A model generated the notes under the pieces. That model saw only the letters and a list, made by a program, of their open reading frames with translations, did no database searches and was not told the DNA's origin. A DNA stretch of 64,000 nt from Micromonospora_G sp044901685 (lineage in GTDB: Bacteria > Actinomycetota > Actinomycetes > Mycobacteriales > Micromonosporaceae), in contig NZ_JBJDPS010000009.1 of the NCBI RefSeq assembly GCF_044901685.1, positions 124,001 to 188,000 of the forward strand. The letters are read 5' to 3'. Positions 9,099-16,973 of this stretch are shown piece by piece. The position numbers were made by a program, and so were the translations under genes. Position 1 is the first letter of the stretch. The number at the start of each line of letters is the position of its first letter.

Positions 9099-10007
9099 CT
9101 ATCGGCGGGGACGGACCAGCACCCGACGGAGGTCGCAGAGTTCGACGTCGAAGTTCTCGGCCGTCGTGCGCAGCCGGGAGAACATCGCGTCCGGCCCGGC
9201 CACCCAGAGCCGGTCGACGCCCAGCTCACGCAGCGACCGTACGGTGTCGACCCAACGGATCGGGCGGACGAACCCGTCGAGCAGGGCGGCCCGCAGCGAC
9301 TGCGGGTCGGTCAGCACCGAGCCGTCCTGGTAGGAGACGATCGGCAGCCGTGGCGCCGAGAGGGTGTAGGGCGCGTACACCTGCTCCATCTCGGCGCGGA
9401 CACCGGTGAACAGCGACGAGTGCGCGGGCGGACGCATGGTGTACAGCGAATATCCGCCGGCCTCGCTGATCGCCGCCTTGAAGGCGGCCAGTTCCGCCTC
9501 GCGCAGCGACACCATGTGGAAGTCGGCGTCCAGCCGACCGGAGATGTCGTGCCAGTCCAGGTCGGCCAGCAACGCTTCCAGCCGCTCGCCGGGCACCCGG
9601 ACGAACGAGTGGGTGACGACGTCGCGGTGGGTGGTCGCGAAGTGGTGGCGTTCGACCCGGGCGATCTCGTCCACCAGCCGTACGGTGTCGGCGAAGGGCA
9701 GCGCCCCGGTGTACGCCAACGCGGCCCGTTCCCCGAAGCTCGGCCCGACGCAGTACTCCGGAGCGGCGCCGAGCCGCTGCTCGGCCCACTCGGCCAGCGC
9801 CACGCAGGCGACGAGCACCGCGACCTGGACCGGTTCGGCGTAGTCGTCGTCGGGCGGCGCGTCGGCCAGCGCGTCGGCGAGGTGGTAGCCGAGTGCCTCG
9901 TTGGCCTCGGCGAGCCGTCGGCGCGCGATCGGATGGATCATCAGGAAGGTGCCGAGGTCCTTTCGGCGGACCGGCGAGAGGGCCGGGAAGACGATCGCGG
10001 CGGTCAC
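9099..10007 (-). CDS. Discrete malonyltransferase-like acyltransferase, probable starter-unit loader
   Basis: A 302-residue stand-alone acyltransferase of the FabD/PKS-AT fold. The nucleophile elbow is GPSFGE (Ser) instead of the usual GHSxGE, and a candidate catalytic His sits in PPAHSSLF. The substitution before the Ser suggests a non-malonyl substrate. The likely role is to move the 4-guanidinobutyryl group from its activated thioester to the first ACP of the PKS at 4194. The start is GTG 10007, which overlaps the ligase stop (GTGA). It is the last gene of the operon amidinohydrolase-ligase-acyltransferase. VinK-type transacylases that act between carrier proteins are the main alternative. 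Confidence 0.85.
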   Translation of the reverse strand: MTAAIVFPALSPVRRKDLGTFLMIHPIARRRLAEANEALGYHLADALADAPPDDDYAEPVQVAVLVACVALAEWAEQRLGAAPEYCVGPSFGERAALAYTGALPFADTVRLVDEIARVERHHFATTHRDVVTHSFVRVPGERLEALLADLDWHDISGRLDADFHMVSLREAELAAFKAAISEAGGYSLYTMRPPAHSSLFTGVRAEMEQVYAPYTLSAPRLPIVSYQDGSVLTDPQSLRAALLDGFVRPIRWVDTVRSLRELGVDRLWVAGPDAMFSRLRTTAENFDVELCDLRRVLVRPRR

Positions 10008-11446
10008 GCGTTCACCTCCACCGGCTCGTCGTGGGCCGGCTCGGTGGCGAGCTTCTCCAGCGCCTTCCGGTCGGGCTTGCCGTTGCGGTTGAGCGGCAGT
10101 CGGTCCACGACGACAACGCGGTTGGGCTGCTCGTACGCCGGCAGCACCGCGCAGATCCGCTCCCGCCAGTGGGCGGGGGTGGCGCCGGCCTCGTCCTCGA
10201 CGAAGAAGACCAGTGAGCTGCCACGCCGGTCGTCCGGCACGGCGATCACCTTGGCCGAACAGCCGGCCTCGGCGACCCGCGTCTCGATCAGCTCGGGGTA
10301 GAGCGTGTAGCCCATCCGGTGCACGGCCAACTTCCGACCGACGACGGAGAGGTTGCCGTGCTCGTCCAGACGACCGAAGTCGCCGGTACGTCGCCAGCCC
10401 CGTGGTGCGGGGGCGAGTTCCCCGGACGGGTCGAGGTAGCCCTCCATGAGGTCCGGGGAGTCGACCTCGATCTCGCCGATCTCGCTCGGGCCGAGCACCA
10501 CGCCCGCGTCGTCGACGACGCGCACGCCCATGCCCTCGACCGGCGCTCCGGTGGCGACCGGGTTCTCCTCGGTCGCGAAGGAGACGTTGCCCAACTCGGT
10601 GCTGCCGTAGCTGTCCAGCAGGGGCTTGCCGCACAGTTCGACGTACCGGTCGACCAGGGTGGGGTCGAGCGGGGCGGCGCCGCTGCAGAACAGCCGTACG
10701 CCGCGCAGGTCGGCCAGCGGGTCGGGGCGCCGGGTGACGATGTTCCAGATGCTGCGGTAGGTCGCCGGGGTCGCGTCGAGCACGGTGACGCCGACCTGAC
10801 CGGCCATCCGCAGCGCCCGGTCGACCCGGCGGTACGGGGCCACCACCAGGGAGCACCGCACCAGCCAGGCGATGAACACCATGGACAGCCCGTACTGGTG
10901 GGAGAAGGGCAGCAGCGGGGCCAGCACGTCGTCCGGGCGGTGGCCGATCTGGGCGGCGTTGCGCTCCAGGTTCCTCAGGAACCGGGCACCGGTCTTCACC
11001 ACCCCCTTCGGCACGCCCGTCGACCCGGAGGACCACATGATCAGTCCGTCCGGGAGGTCTCGCCAGAGCGTCAGGTCCAGCGGGCCGTCCAGTCCGGGTA
11101 CCGGCCGGGACGCGGCGTCCGCCAGGATCTGGTAGAGGTAGACCGCCTTGCCGTCGGCGGGTGGCAGGGCGTCGTCGTCGACGATCGACAGCGCGGCCCG
11201 GGTCAGTCCGGCGATCCGGGTGGTCTCCTCGGCCTTGTCCTGGTGGTCGACGAGCACGATCGACGCGCCGGCGTGGGCCAGGCCGAGCAACACGGTGACC
11301 CAGGCCGCCGAGTTGTCCGCCTTCAACATCACCCGGGTGCCCGGGCGCACCCCGAGGTCGGCCAGAACCCCGGCGACGGCGGCGGCGGACCGCTCCAGTT
11401 CTACCAGCGGTTGGGCGGAGTCGGGCGCGAATACAGTGGCGGTCAT
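10004..11446 (-). CDS. AMP-dependent acyl ligase, probable 4-guanidinobutanoate:CoA (or ACP) ligase
   Basis: A 480-residue adenylate-forming enzyme. The ATP loop SSGSTGVPKG is near residues 135-145, YGSTE near the middle, the GWRRTGDFG hinge region follows, and the C-terminal catalytic Lys is in NRNGKPDRKAL. It activates a carboxylic acid as acyl-AMP and passes it to CoA or a carrier protein. The neighbours make 4-guanidinobutanoate the likely acid. No carrier domain is fused. It starts at ATG 11446, 40 bp after the amidinohydrolase stop on the same strand, and ends inside the GTGA overlap with the acyltransferase. Co-transcription from promoter B is therefore likely. Confidence 0.9.
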   Translation of the reverse strand: MTATVFAPDSAQPLVELERSAAAVAGVLADLGVRPGTRVMLKADNSAAWVTVLLGLAHAGASIVLVDHQDKAEETTRIAGLTRAALSIVDDDALPPADGKAVYLYQILADAASRPVPGLDGPLDLTLWRDLPDGLIMWSSGSTGVPKGVVKTGARFLRNLERNAAQIGHRPDDVLAPLLPFSHQYGLSMVFIAWLVRCSLVVAPYRRVDRALRMAGQVGVTVLDATPATYRSIWNIVTRRPDPLADLRGVRLFCSGAAPLDPTLVDRYVELCGKPLLDSYGSTELGNVSFATEENPVATGAPVEGMGVRVVDDAGVVLGPSEIGEIEVDSPDLMEGYLDPSGELAPAPRGWRRTGDFGRLDEHGNLSVVGRKLAVHRMGYTLYPELIETRVAEAGCSAKVIAVPDDRRGSSLVFFVEDEAGATPAHWRERICAVLPAYEQPNRVVVVDRLPLNRNGKPDRKALEKLATEPAHDEPVEVNA

Positions 11447-11486
11447 CGGCGGATGCCGTCCTTCCGCGAGTGCAGGTACGGGCGGG

Positions 11487-12605
11487 TCAGGTCAGCGGGA
11501 ACTTGAGCTGGCCGGAGGCGATCGGGTTGACGTAGTCGGGGCTGACCATGCCCGCCTTCCTCATCGCCAGACCGGTCAGTCCCTCGAAGATGGCCCGGCG
11601 GGCGTTCATCGTGGTCGAGTAGCCGGGATCGAGGTGCGGCGCGACCTCCACGACGTCGATCCCGATGACGTTGGTCTCCGCGCAGAGCCGCCGGAACGCC
11701 CGGAACAGCTCGCGCGTGGTGAGCCCACCCGGCTCCGGTGTCCCGGTGCCGGGCGCGAACGCGGGGTCGAGGACGTCGATGTCGAGCGACAGGTAGACGA
11801 ACTCCGGTCCGTCGAGGGTTTCCTCGATGACCTTGTCGAGCACCGCGTCGAAGCCCGACCGTTCGATCTCGACCATGAAATGGGTTCGCAGGCCGTTACG
11901 ACGCATCCAGTTGAACAGTGCGTCGTCCGGTCCGGTCGGCGTACGCAGACCGACCTGGACAAAATTCTTGCCCGGGATGCGCTTTTCCTCGATCAGCCGC
12001 CAGATCGGTGTCCCGTGGGTGACCCGGTGGCCGAAGATGTGTTCGTGGCAGTCGGGGTGGGCGTCGAAGTGGACGACCCCCACCTTGTCCGGCCCGTAGA
12101 GGTCGGCCAGCGCGCCGACGCTCGCGATCATGAGCGAGTGGTCGCCACCCAGGATCACCGGGACGGCCCCGACCTCCGCCACCTCACGGACGGTCGCGGC
12201 GATGGACGGCAGTGACTTCTCGACACTGAAGATGTCGATCGCCGCGTCGCCGTAGTCGACCACCTTGAGCAGGTTGAACGGGCTCACCCTGGTGCTGGCG
12301 TTCACCATCAGCTCGGGGGTGTTGAACAGGTAACGCTCGTCGGAGCGGAGTGCCCGGGGGCCGTAGGCCGCACCCCGGTGGCCGGACGAGGAGTCCAGCG
12401 GCACGCCGAACACCGCGACGTCGACGGCGCCCGCGCGCAGATCCGCCTGGTCGAGGCAGACCGGCACTCCCATGAACGTGGGAATACCGGTGTACGCGGC
12501 CTGGAGGAAGTTGCGCCGCAGGTCGATCGGGCCCGGTTCCCGCGCCGGGGCCTGCGAGCGGTCGATCGGGGCGCGCCAATCCTCTTCGGCACCGTTCTCC
12601 GTCAC
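11487..12605 (-). CDS. Agmatinase-family amidinohydrolase, probable removal of the starter amidino group
   Basis: A ureohydrolase of 372 residues with the full set of binuclear manganese ligands: GGDHSLM, HFDAHPDCH and SLDIDVLDP. It hydrolyses a guanidino group to an amine plus urea. In polyene and marginolactone pathways a relative acts on the finished guanidinobutyryl polyketide, so the guanidine works as a temporary protecting group. A free 4-aminobutyryl terminus is therefore predicted for this product. The start is GTG 12605 with AGGAG four bases ahead. It is the first gene of the operon with the ligase and acyltransferase, under promoter B. A plain polyamine-metabolism agmatinase is possible but would not explain the placement. 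Confidence 0.9.
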   Translation of the reverse strand: MTENGAEEDWRAPIDRSQAPAREPGPIDLRRNFLQAAYTGIPTFMGVPVCLDQADLRAGAVDVAVFGVPLDSSSGHRGAAYGPRALRSDERYLFNTPELMVNASTRVSPFNLLKVVDYGDAAIDIFSVEKSLPSIAATVREVAEVGAVPVILGGDHSLMIASVGALADLYGPDKVGVVHFDAHPDCHEHIFGHRVTHGTPIWRLIEEKRIPGKNFVQVGLRTPTGPDDALFNWMRRNGLRTHFMVEIERSGFDAVLDKVIEETLDGPEFVYLSLDIDVLDPAFAPGTGTPEPGGLTTRELFRAFRRLCAETNVIGIDVVEVAPHLDPGYSTTMNARRAIFEGLTGLAMRKAGMVSPDYVNPIASGQLKFPLT

Positions 12606-13135
12606 GCTGCTCCTAACTTGAACACGTCTGTCCGAAAGTTACCCAACGCCAGCGGCACGCTACTGAACAACGTTTGGTCGAGCCAACCCCAGGCCATCCC
12701 CTACCCGCAATCCGCGCGCATTCTTGTCCGACACGACCAAGCGACGAATCCGTACCGAATCATTCCATTAATGCACGGTACACACTCTCATCAATTCCCC
12801 GATAGCTCTCATTAATCTACCCCTGGTCGACAGGTGAAGGCCGAGGAAACTCTTCCCCCAGATCGGTTACAGGGCGAGAGAGTCGCTGCTCATGGACGGT
12901 TTTTGATCTAGACGGCTGGGGTACCAGAGCGGATTTAGTATGAAATACAGGCATGACACTTTGCCCGATAACTGCATTTTGTCCCGCCGGAACTCACAAC
13001 ATTGTTCACAGTTCTGTTCATTGCCCGACTCAACTGCGTGATGACATACTGCCGATGCCGCACGACGGAAAATCGGACACGTCACCGGATTCCGAATAAC
13101 GGAACAACGGGCCGGGACCTCAGGAGAAGCCACAC
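12606..13135. promoter_or_regulatory. 530-bp AT-richer divergent region between amidinohydrolase and LAL activator
   Basis: No gene is supported here. It holds cluster promoter B toward the left. Toward the right is the leader of the LAL gene, notably poorer in GC than its surroundings, with AT-rich stretches near 12760-12820 and 12930-13020. A lone GGGG core at 12918-12921 lies upstream of the LAL gene without the 23-bp -10 partner. CAGGAGAAG about 12 bases before ATG 13136 serves as ribosome binding site. Confidence 0.6.
12657..12704 (-). promoter_or_regulatory. Cluster promoter B for the amidinohydrolase-ligase-acyltransferase operon
   Basis: On the minus strand, GGGG cores (complement of 12698-12701 and 12687-12690) stand 11 bp apart inside an 11-bp tandem repeat. 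A TAGCGT -10 box (12657-12662) follows the proximal core after 24 bp. The proximal core is 82 bp from the start codon, against 83 bp in promoter A. The match is direct observation; the regulator is inferred. Confidence 0.7.
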
Positions 13136-15919
13136 ATGGTGTTTGTGGAACGGCAGGCGCAGTTCACTAGCTTCACGGCCGCGCTCGCGGAATGTCAAGC
13201 CGGTAATGGACGACTATTAGCAGTCACCGGTCCATTGGCGAGCGGCAAGACGACACTACTGCAAACATTCGCCGAACGTGCCGCCGCCGAGGGGTTCCAG
13301 GTTCTGCGAGGTAACGGCGCGCGGACCGAGCGGGAACTGCCGCTGAGCGCGGTCAACCAGTTCTGCCACGATCTCCCGTTCGAGACGGACCACGCCAACC
13401 AGGCCGAGCTGATACGTGAGGTGCACGGCACCGCCGTACGTCATGGCATGGGTCTCTCGGTCCCCGGCCGCCGGCTGGCGGGCGTGCTGCACAGCATCTC
13501 CAGGGCGGTGCTGACCGCCGGCGCACGGTCGCCGGTGCTGCTGGTGGTCGACGACCTGCACCATGTCGACCCGCTCTCCCTGCACTGCCTGCTCTATCTG
13601 GTTCGACGCATCCGCAGCGCGCGGATCCTGGTGGTGGTCAGCGGCAGGGACAACATCCAGCCGACCGACCGGCAGTTGTACACCGAACTGATGGAACTGG
13701 CATCCGACAACCATCTAACGTTGCCACCGCTGTCCCGGTTCGAGGTTGGTGAACTGCTCGCCGGAGCCATCGGCGACCAACCGGCCGACGCGCTGGTGGA
13801 GGCCTGCGCGCTGGCCTCCGGGGGCAACCCGCTGCTGACCCGGGCACTGATCGCGGACCTGTGCGGCTCCGGCTGGCCCAGCCTGGACCAAAACGGGCAG
13901 GTGGTGACCGGTCGTGCCTACGCCGCCGCAATCCGCCGGTACGCGGAGCGTTGCGACCCGGTGACCCGACGGGTGCTGGCCGCCACCGCCCTGTTCGACG
14001 GGCGGCCATCGGTCGGTCCGATCGGCCTCGCCCGCCTCGCCGAGGTCGACACAGCCGCGGCCCGTCGGGCGCTGTCCGATCTGGAGAGCGCGGGACTGGT
14101 CCGCGACGGCCGGGTCGCACACCCGCAGGCCCGCCGGGCGGTGCTCGACCAACTACCCCCGACGGCCCTGACCGACCTGCACCAACGCGTGGCCCGGCTG
14201 CTCTACGAGGAAGGGTCGGCACCGTTGCCGGTCGCCCGACACCTGCTGGCCGCGGGGCAGACGCCGGCATGGGCGGGGCCGGTGCTCAGGGTCGCCGCCC
14301 AGGGGATGCTGCGCACCGGCGACACCGATCTCGCCGTCGCGCTGCTGCGACTGGCCCACGACGGGGCGGAGGACGAGCGGGAACGGGCGGCGCTCAAGGT
14401 AGCGCTGTTGCAGACGGAATGGCGTACCGATCCGGCTGCGGCCGGACACCGGCTCGGACAGGTCACCGAGGCGGCCCGGGCCGGCCAGCTCGGCGTGGAA
14501 GCACGCGTGACCACCGCCCACTGCCTGCTCTGGCTGGGCGAGACGGCCGAGGCGGTGGAGGTCCTCGACGGGCTCGGCGCGCTGGAGGTCGACGCGGAGC
14601 AGGGGGCGGAGATCCGGTTCCTCACCACCTGGGTCCGGTTCACCCACCCGGGTCTGCTCGGTGCCGAGCCGGCCGAACCCGGACCGGCCAGGCGTGGCCC
14701 CGAGACCGTGGTCAACACCCGGGACACGCTGGCCCACGCCCTGGTGACCGTGCTGACCAAGGGCCCGAGCAACGCGGCCGTGGTCGCGGCCGAGCAGGCC
14801 CTCCAACGTTCCCCGTTCAACGGCAGCGAACTGGCCGCGCTCGCGGCGGCGCTGACCATCCTCGTCTACGCCGACCACCTCGAGACCGCCACGCTCTGGG
14901 CCGACCGACTGCTGGCCCAGGCCAGCGAGCACCGTGCACCGTCCTGGCGGGGCATGTTGCTGGCGATCCGCGCCGACATCGCGCTGCGCTCGGGTCAACT
15001 GGCCGAGGCCCAGCGCTACGCCGAGGTCGCGCTCGCCACGATGTCCCGGGAGAGCTGGGCCGCCGCGATCGGCGTACCGCTGGGCGCCGTACTGCTGGCG
15101 CACACCGCGCGCGGTCAACTGGTCGAGGCGGGTCGGCTGCTCGACCAGCCGGTCCCGGACGTGATGTTCCAGACCGTCTGGGGCCTCTACTACCTACGGG
15201 CACGCGGCGGCTACTACCTGGCGACGGATCGGCCGGAGGCCGCCCTGGACGACTTCACCACCTGCGGCGACCTGATGGCCCGCTGGGACCTCGACCTGCC
15301 CGCCGTCGTGCCCTGGCGCATCCACGCGGCCCACGCCCACCTGGCGCTGCGGCAACCGGAGCAGGCCCGCGCGCTGGCCGAGAGCCAGCTCACGCAACTG
15401 GGCGCGGAGCCGAGCCGGACCAAGGCCGCCGCGCTGCGCGTCCTCGCCGCGGTCGCCCCGCTCGCGCAGCGCCCGACCCTGCTGCGTGAGGCCGCCGAGA
15501 TGCTCCGTTCCTGCGGCGACCGTCTGGAACTGGCCCACACGCTGGCCGACCTCAGCGAGGCGCAGCGCTCACTCGGTGACTTCCACCGCGCCCGGCTGAC
15601 CGTACGCCGCGCCTACGACCTGGCCGGCGACTGCCACGCCGACGCGCTGCGCCAACGGCTGCTCCCCGACGTGGACGACATCGTGCTGGAGACGGCCGAC
15701 GAGACCGACACGGAGGCGTTCAACTCGCTCAGTGACGCCGAGCGGCGGGTGGCCGCGCTGGCCGCCCAGGGCAGCACCAACCGGCAGATCTCCAACAAGT
15801 TGTTCGTCACGGTCAGCACGGTCGAGCAGCACCTGACGAAGGTCTACCGCAAGCTCAACGTGACCCGACGGGCCGACCTGCTGGTCAAGTTCGGGCCAAG
15901 GATCGGCAACATCGTGTGA
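13136..15919 (+). CDS. LAL-family (LuxR) transcriptional activator, probable pathway regulator
   Basis: A 927-residue ATP-binding LuxR regulator. Walker A GPLASGKTT is at residues 32-40, Walker B is in PVLLVVDDLHHVD near 140, a long helical TPR-like middle follows, and a C-terminal LuxR helix-turn-helix (SDAERRVAALAAQGSTN, then STVEQHLTKVYRKL) covers about 865-925. Such proteins activate macrolide and polyene clusters. Codon 28 is TTA (13217-13219), next to a rare CTA, which could tie translation to the bldA-type leucyl tRNA. The start is ATG 13136. The gene sits between the amidinohydrolase and the phosphoesterase, both of which carry the shared GGGG promoter, so it is the best candidate for the protein that reads those sites. 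Confidence 0.92.
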   Translation: MVFVERQAQFTSFTAALAECQAGNGRLLAVTGPLASGKTTLLQTFAERAAAEGFQVLRGNGARTERELPLSAVNQFCHDLPFETDHANQAELIREVHGTAVRHGMGLSVPGRRLAGVLHSISRAVLTAGARSPVLLVVDDLHHVDPLSLHCLLYLVRRIRSARILVVVSGRDNIQPTDRQLYTELMELASDNHLTLPPLSRFEVGELLAGAIGDQPADALVEACALASGGNPLLTRALIADLCGSGWPSLDQNGQVVTGRAYAAAIRRYAERCDPVTRRVLAATALFDGRPSVGPIGLARLAEVDTAAARRALSDLESAGLVRDGRVAHPQARRAVLDQLPPTALTDLHQRVARLLYEEGSAPLPVARHLLAAGQTPAWAGPVLRVAAQGMLRTGDTDLAVALLRLAHDGAEDERERAALKVALLQTEWRTDPAAAGHRLGQVTEAARAGQLGVEARVTTAHCLLWLGETAEAVEVLDGLGALEVDAEQGAEIRFLTTWVRFTHPGLLGAEPAEPGPARRGPETVVNTRDTLAHALVTVLTKGPSNAAVVAAEQALQRSPFNGSELAALAAALTILVYADHLETATLWADRLLAQASEHRAPSWRGMLLAIRADIALRSGQLAEAQRYAEVALATMSRESWAAAIGVPLGAVLLAHTARGQLVEAGRLLDQPVPDVMFQTVWGLYYLRARGGYYLATDRPEAALDDFTTCGDLMARWDLDLPAVVPWRIHAAHAHLALRQPEQARALAESQLTQLGAEPSRTKAAALRVLAAVAPLAQRPTLLREAAEMLRSCGDRLELAHTLADLSEAQRSLGDFHRARLTVRRAYDLAGDCHADALRQRLLPDVDDIVLETADETDTEAFNSLSDAERRVAALAAQGSTNRQISNKLFVTVSTVEQHLTKVYRKLNVTRRADLLVKFGPRIGNIV

Positions 15920-15924
15920 GGGTC

Positions 15925-15946
15925 GGTGGCGGGAACTCCCGCCACC
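15925..15946. terminator. Hairpin terminator between convergent LAL and phosphoesterase genes
   Basis: Perfect 10-bp arms at 15925-15934 and 15937-15946 separated by two bases (the real loop will be wider). It lies six bases after the LAL stop and just before the phosphoesterase stop at 15950. Confidence 0.75.
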
Positions 15947-15949
15947 GGC

Positions 15950-16777
15950 TCAGCCGAGCACCCGGCGCAGCGTCCCCGGTGGGGTGCCGCGCCGGCGCCA
16001 CTCTCGTGGATAACCGACCGACACCTCCTCGAATCGGACCCCGTCGTACCAGGTGGTCCGGGGGATGTGCAGGTGGCCGTAGACGGCGACCTCGGCCCGG
16101 TAGCGCAGGTGCCAGTCGGCGGTCCGGTCGGTGCCGCACCACTGGGCGAACTCCGGGTAACGCAGGATCCGGGTCGGGTCGCGTACCAGCGGGAAGTGGT
16201 TGACCAGCACGGTCCGCAGATCGGGATCGACGGCTGCCAGCCGGCGCTCGGTCAGCTCCAGACGCGCCCAGCACCACGCTTCCCGACTCGGGTACGGGTC
16301 CGGGTGGAGCAGGATCTCGTCGGTGCACACCACACCCACGTCGTACGCGCGGGCCAGCGACGCCGCCTTGGTGTCGAGGCCCGGCATCCGGAACGAGTAG
16401 TCGTAGAGCAGGAACAGCGGCGCCACCGCGACCGGCCCGTCGGCACCGGTCCATACCGGATACTCGTCCTCCGGGGTGACGACGCCCAGTTCCCGGCAGG
16501 ACTCGACCAGGCGACGGTATCGGGCCTCGCCACGCAGTTGGACCGGGTCCTCCCGGGGCGTCCACAGCTCGTGGTTGCCCGGCGCCCAGATGACCTTCTC
16601 GAACCGGCCGGCGAGCAGACCCAGTGCCCATTCCACGTCGGCGAGGATCTCTCCGACGTCACCCGCGACGATCAACCAGTCGCCGTCGTGCGTGGGCTGG
16701 ATCCGCTCGACGATCTCACGGTTCTCCGCGTACGCGATGTGCAGGTCGCTGATCGCGAACAGCGTCGGGGCTCTCAC
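15950..16777 (-). CDS. Calcineurin-like metallophosphoesterase
   Basis: A 275-residue binuclear metal phosphoesterase with all family blocks in order: ISDLH near residue 10, GDVGE near 41, GNHEL near 68, VNHFP near 195 and GHLH near 240. The fold is certain; the substrate is unknown. It starts at GTG 16777 directly below a cluster promoter, with the predicted transcript start at or within a base or two of the start codon, so the mRNA is probably leaderless. That shared promoter puts it in the polyketide regulon. A phosphate-removing step or carrier-protein-related role is possible, since similar genes occur in other PKS clusters, but nothing here fixes it. Confidence 0.88.
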   Translation of the reverse strand: MRAPTLFAISDLHIAYAENREIVERIQPTHDGDWLIVAGDVGEILADVEWALGLLAGRFEKVIWAPGNHELWTPREDPVQLRGEARYRRLVESCRELGVVTPEDEYPVWTGADGPVAVAPLFLLYDYSFRMPGLDTKAASLARAYDVGVVCTDEILLHPDPYPSREAWCWARLELTERRLAAVDPDLRTVLVNHFPLVRDPTRILRYPEFAQWCGTDRTADWHLRYRAEVAVYGHLHIPRTTWYDGVRFEEVSVGYPREWRRRGTPPGTLRRVLG

Positions 16778-16783
16778 GGTCGA

Positions 16784-16827
16784 AGGCTAGGCCACGTTCG
16801 CCCTGGGCCCAACCCCTACCGGACCCC
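16784..16827 (-). promoter_or_regulatory. Cluster promoter C for the metallophosphoesterase gene
   Basis: On the minus strand, GGGG cores (complement of 16824-16827 and 16813-16816) are 11 bp apart, followed after 23 bp by TAGCCT (16784-16789). This is the same box and spacing as promoter A. The box ends seven bases before GTG 16777, so a leaderless message is expected. Confidence 0.7.
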
Positions 16828-16920
16828 GGCGGGAGGTGGTGCCCCGGCACGGCTGGTGCAGGCCGGGCAGGCGCCCCGCCGATCAGGTCACGGTGGGTAA
16901 CCGGTCCCCGCACGCACGGA

Positions 16921-16960
16921 AGGGCCCCTCCCATCCACCCACATCGACGGGAGGGGCCCT
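16921..16960 (-). terminator. Hairpin terminator of the secreted four-domain protein gene
   Basis: Perfect 12-bp arms at 16921-16932 and 16949-16960 with a 16-base loop, 14 bases past the stop of the gene at 16974. It also marks the border between the polyketide block and the glycan locus. Confidence 0.8.
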
Positions 16961-16973
16961 CCTCGGCGTTCGG

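Noticed and set aside
11487..12605. Housekeeping agmatinase for polyamine synthesis
   Set aside because: It sits in one operon with the starter ligase and acyltransferase under the shared cluster promoter.
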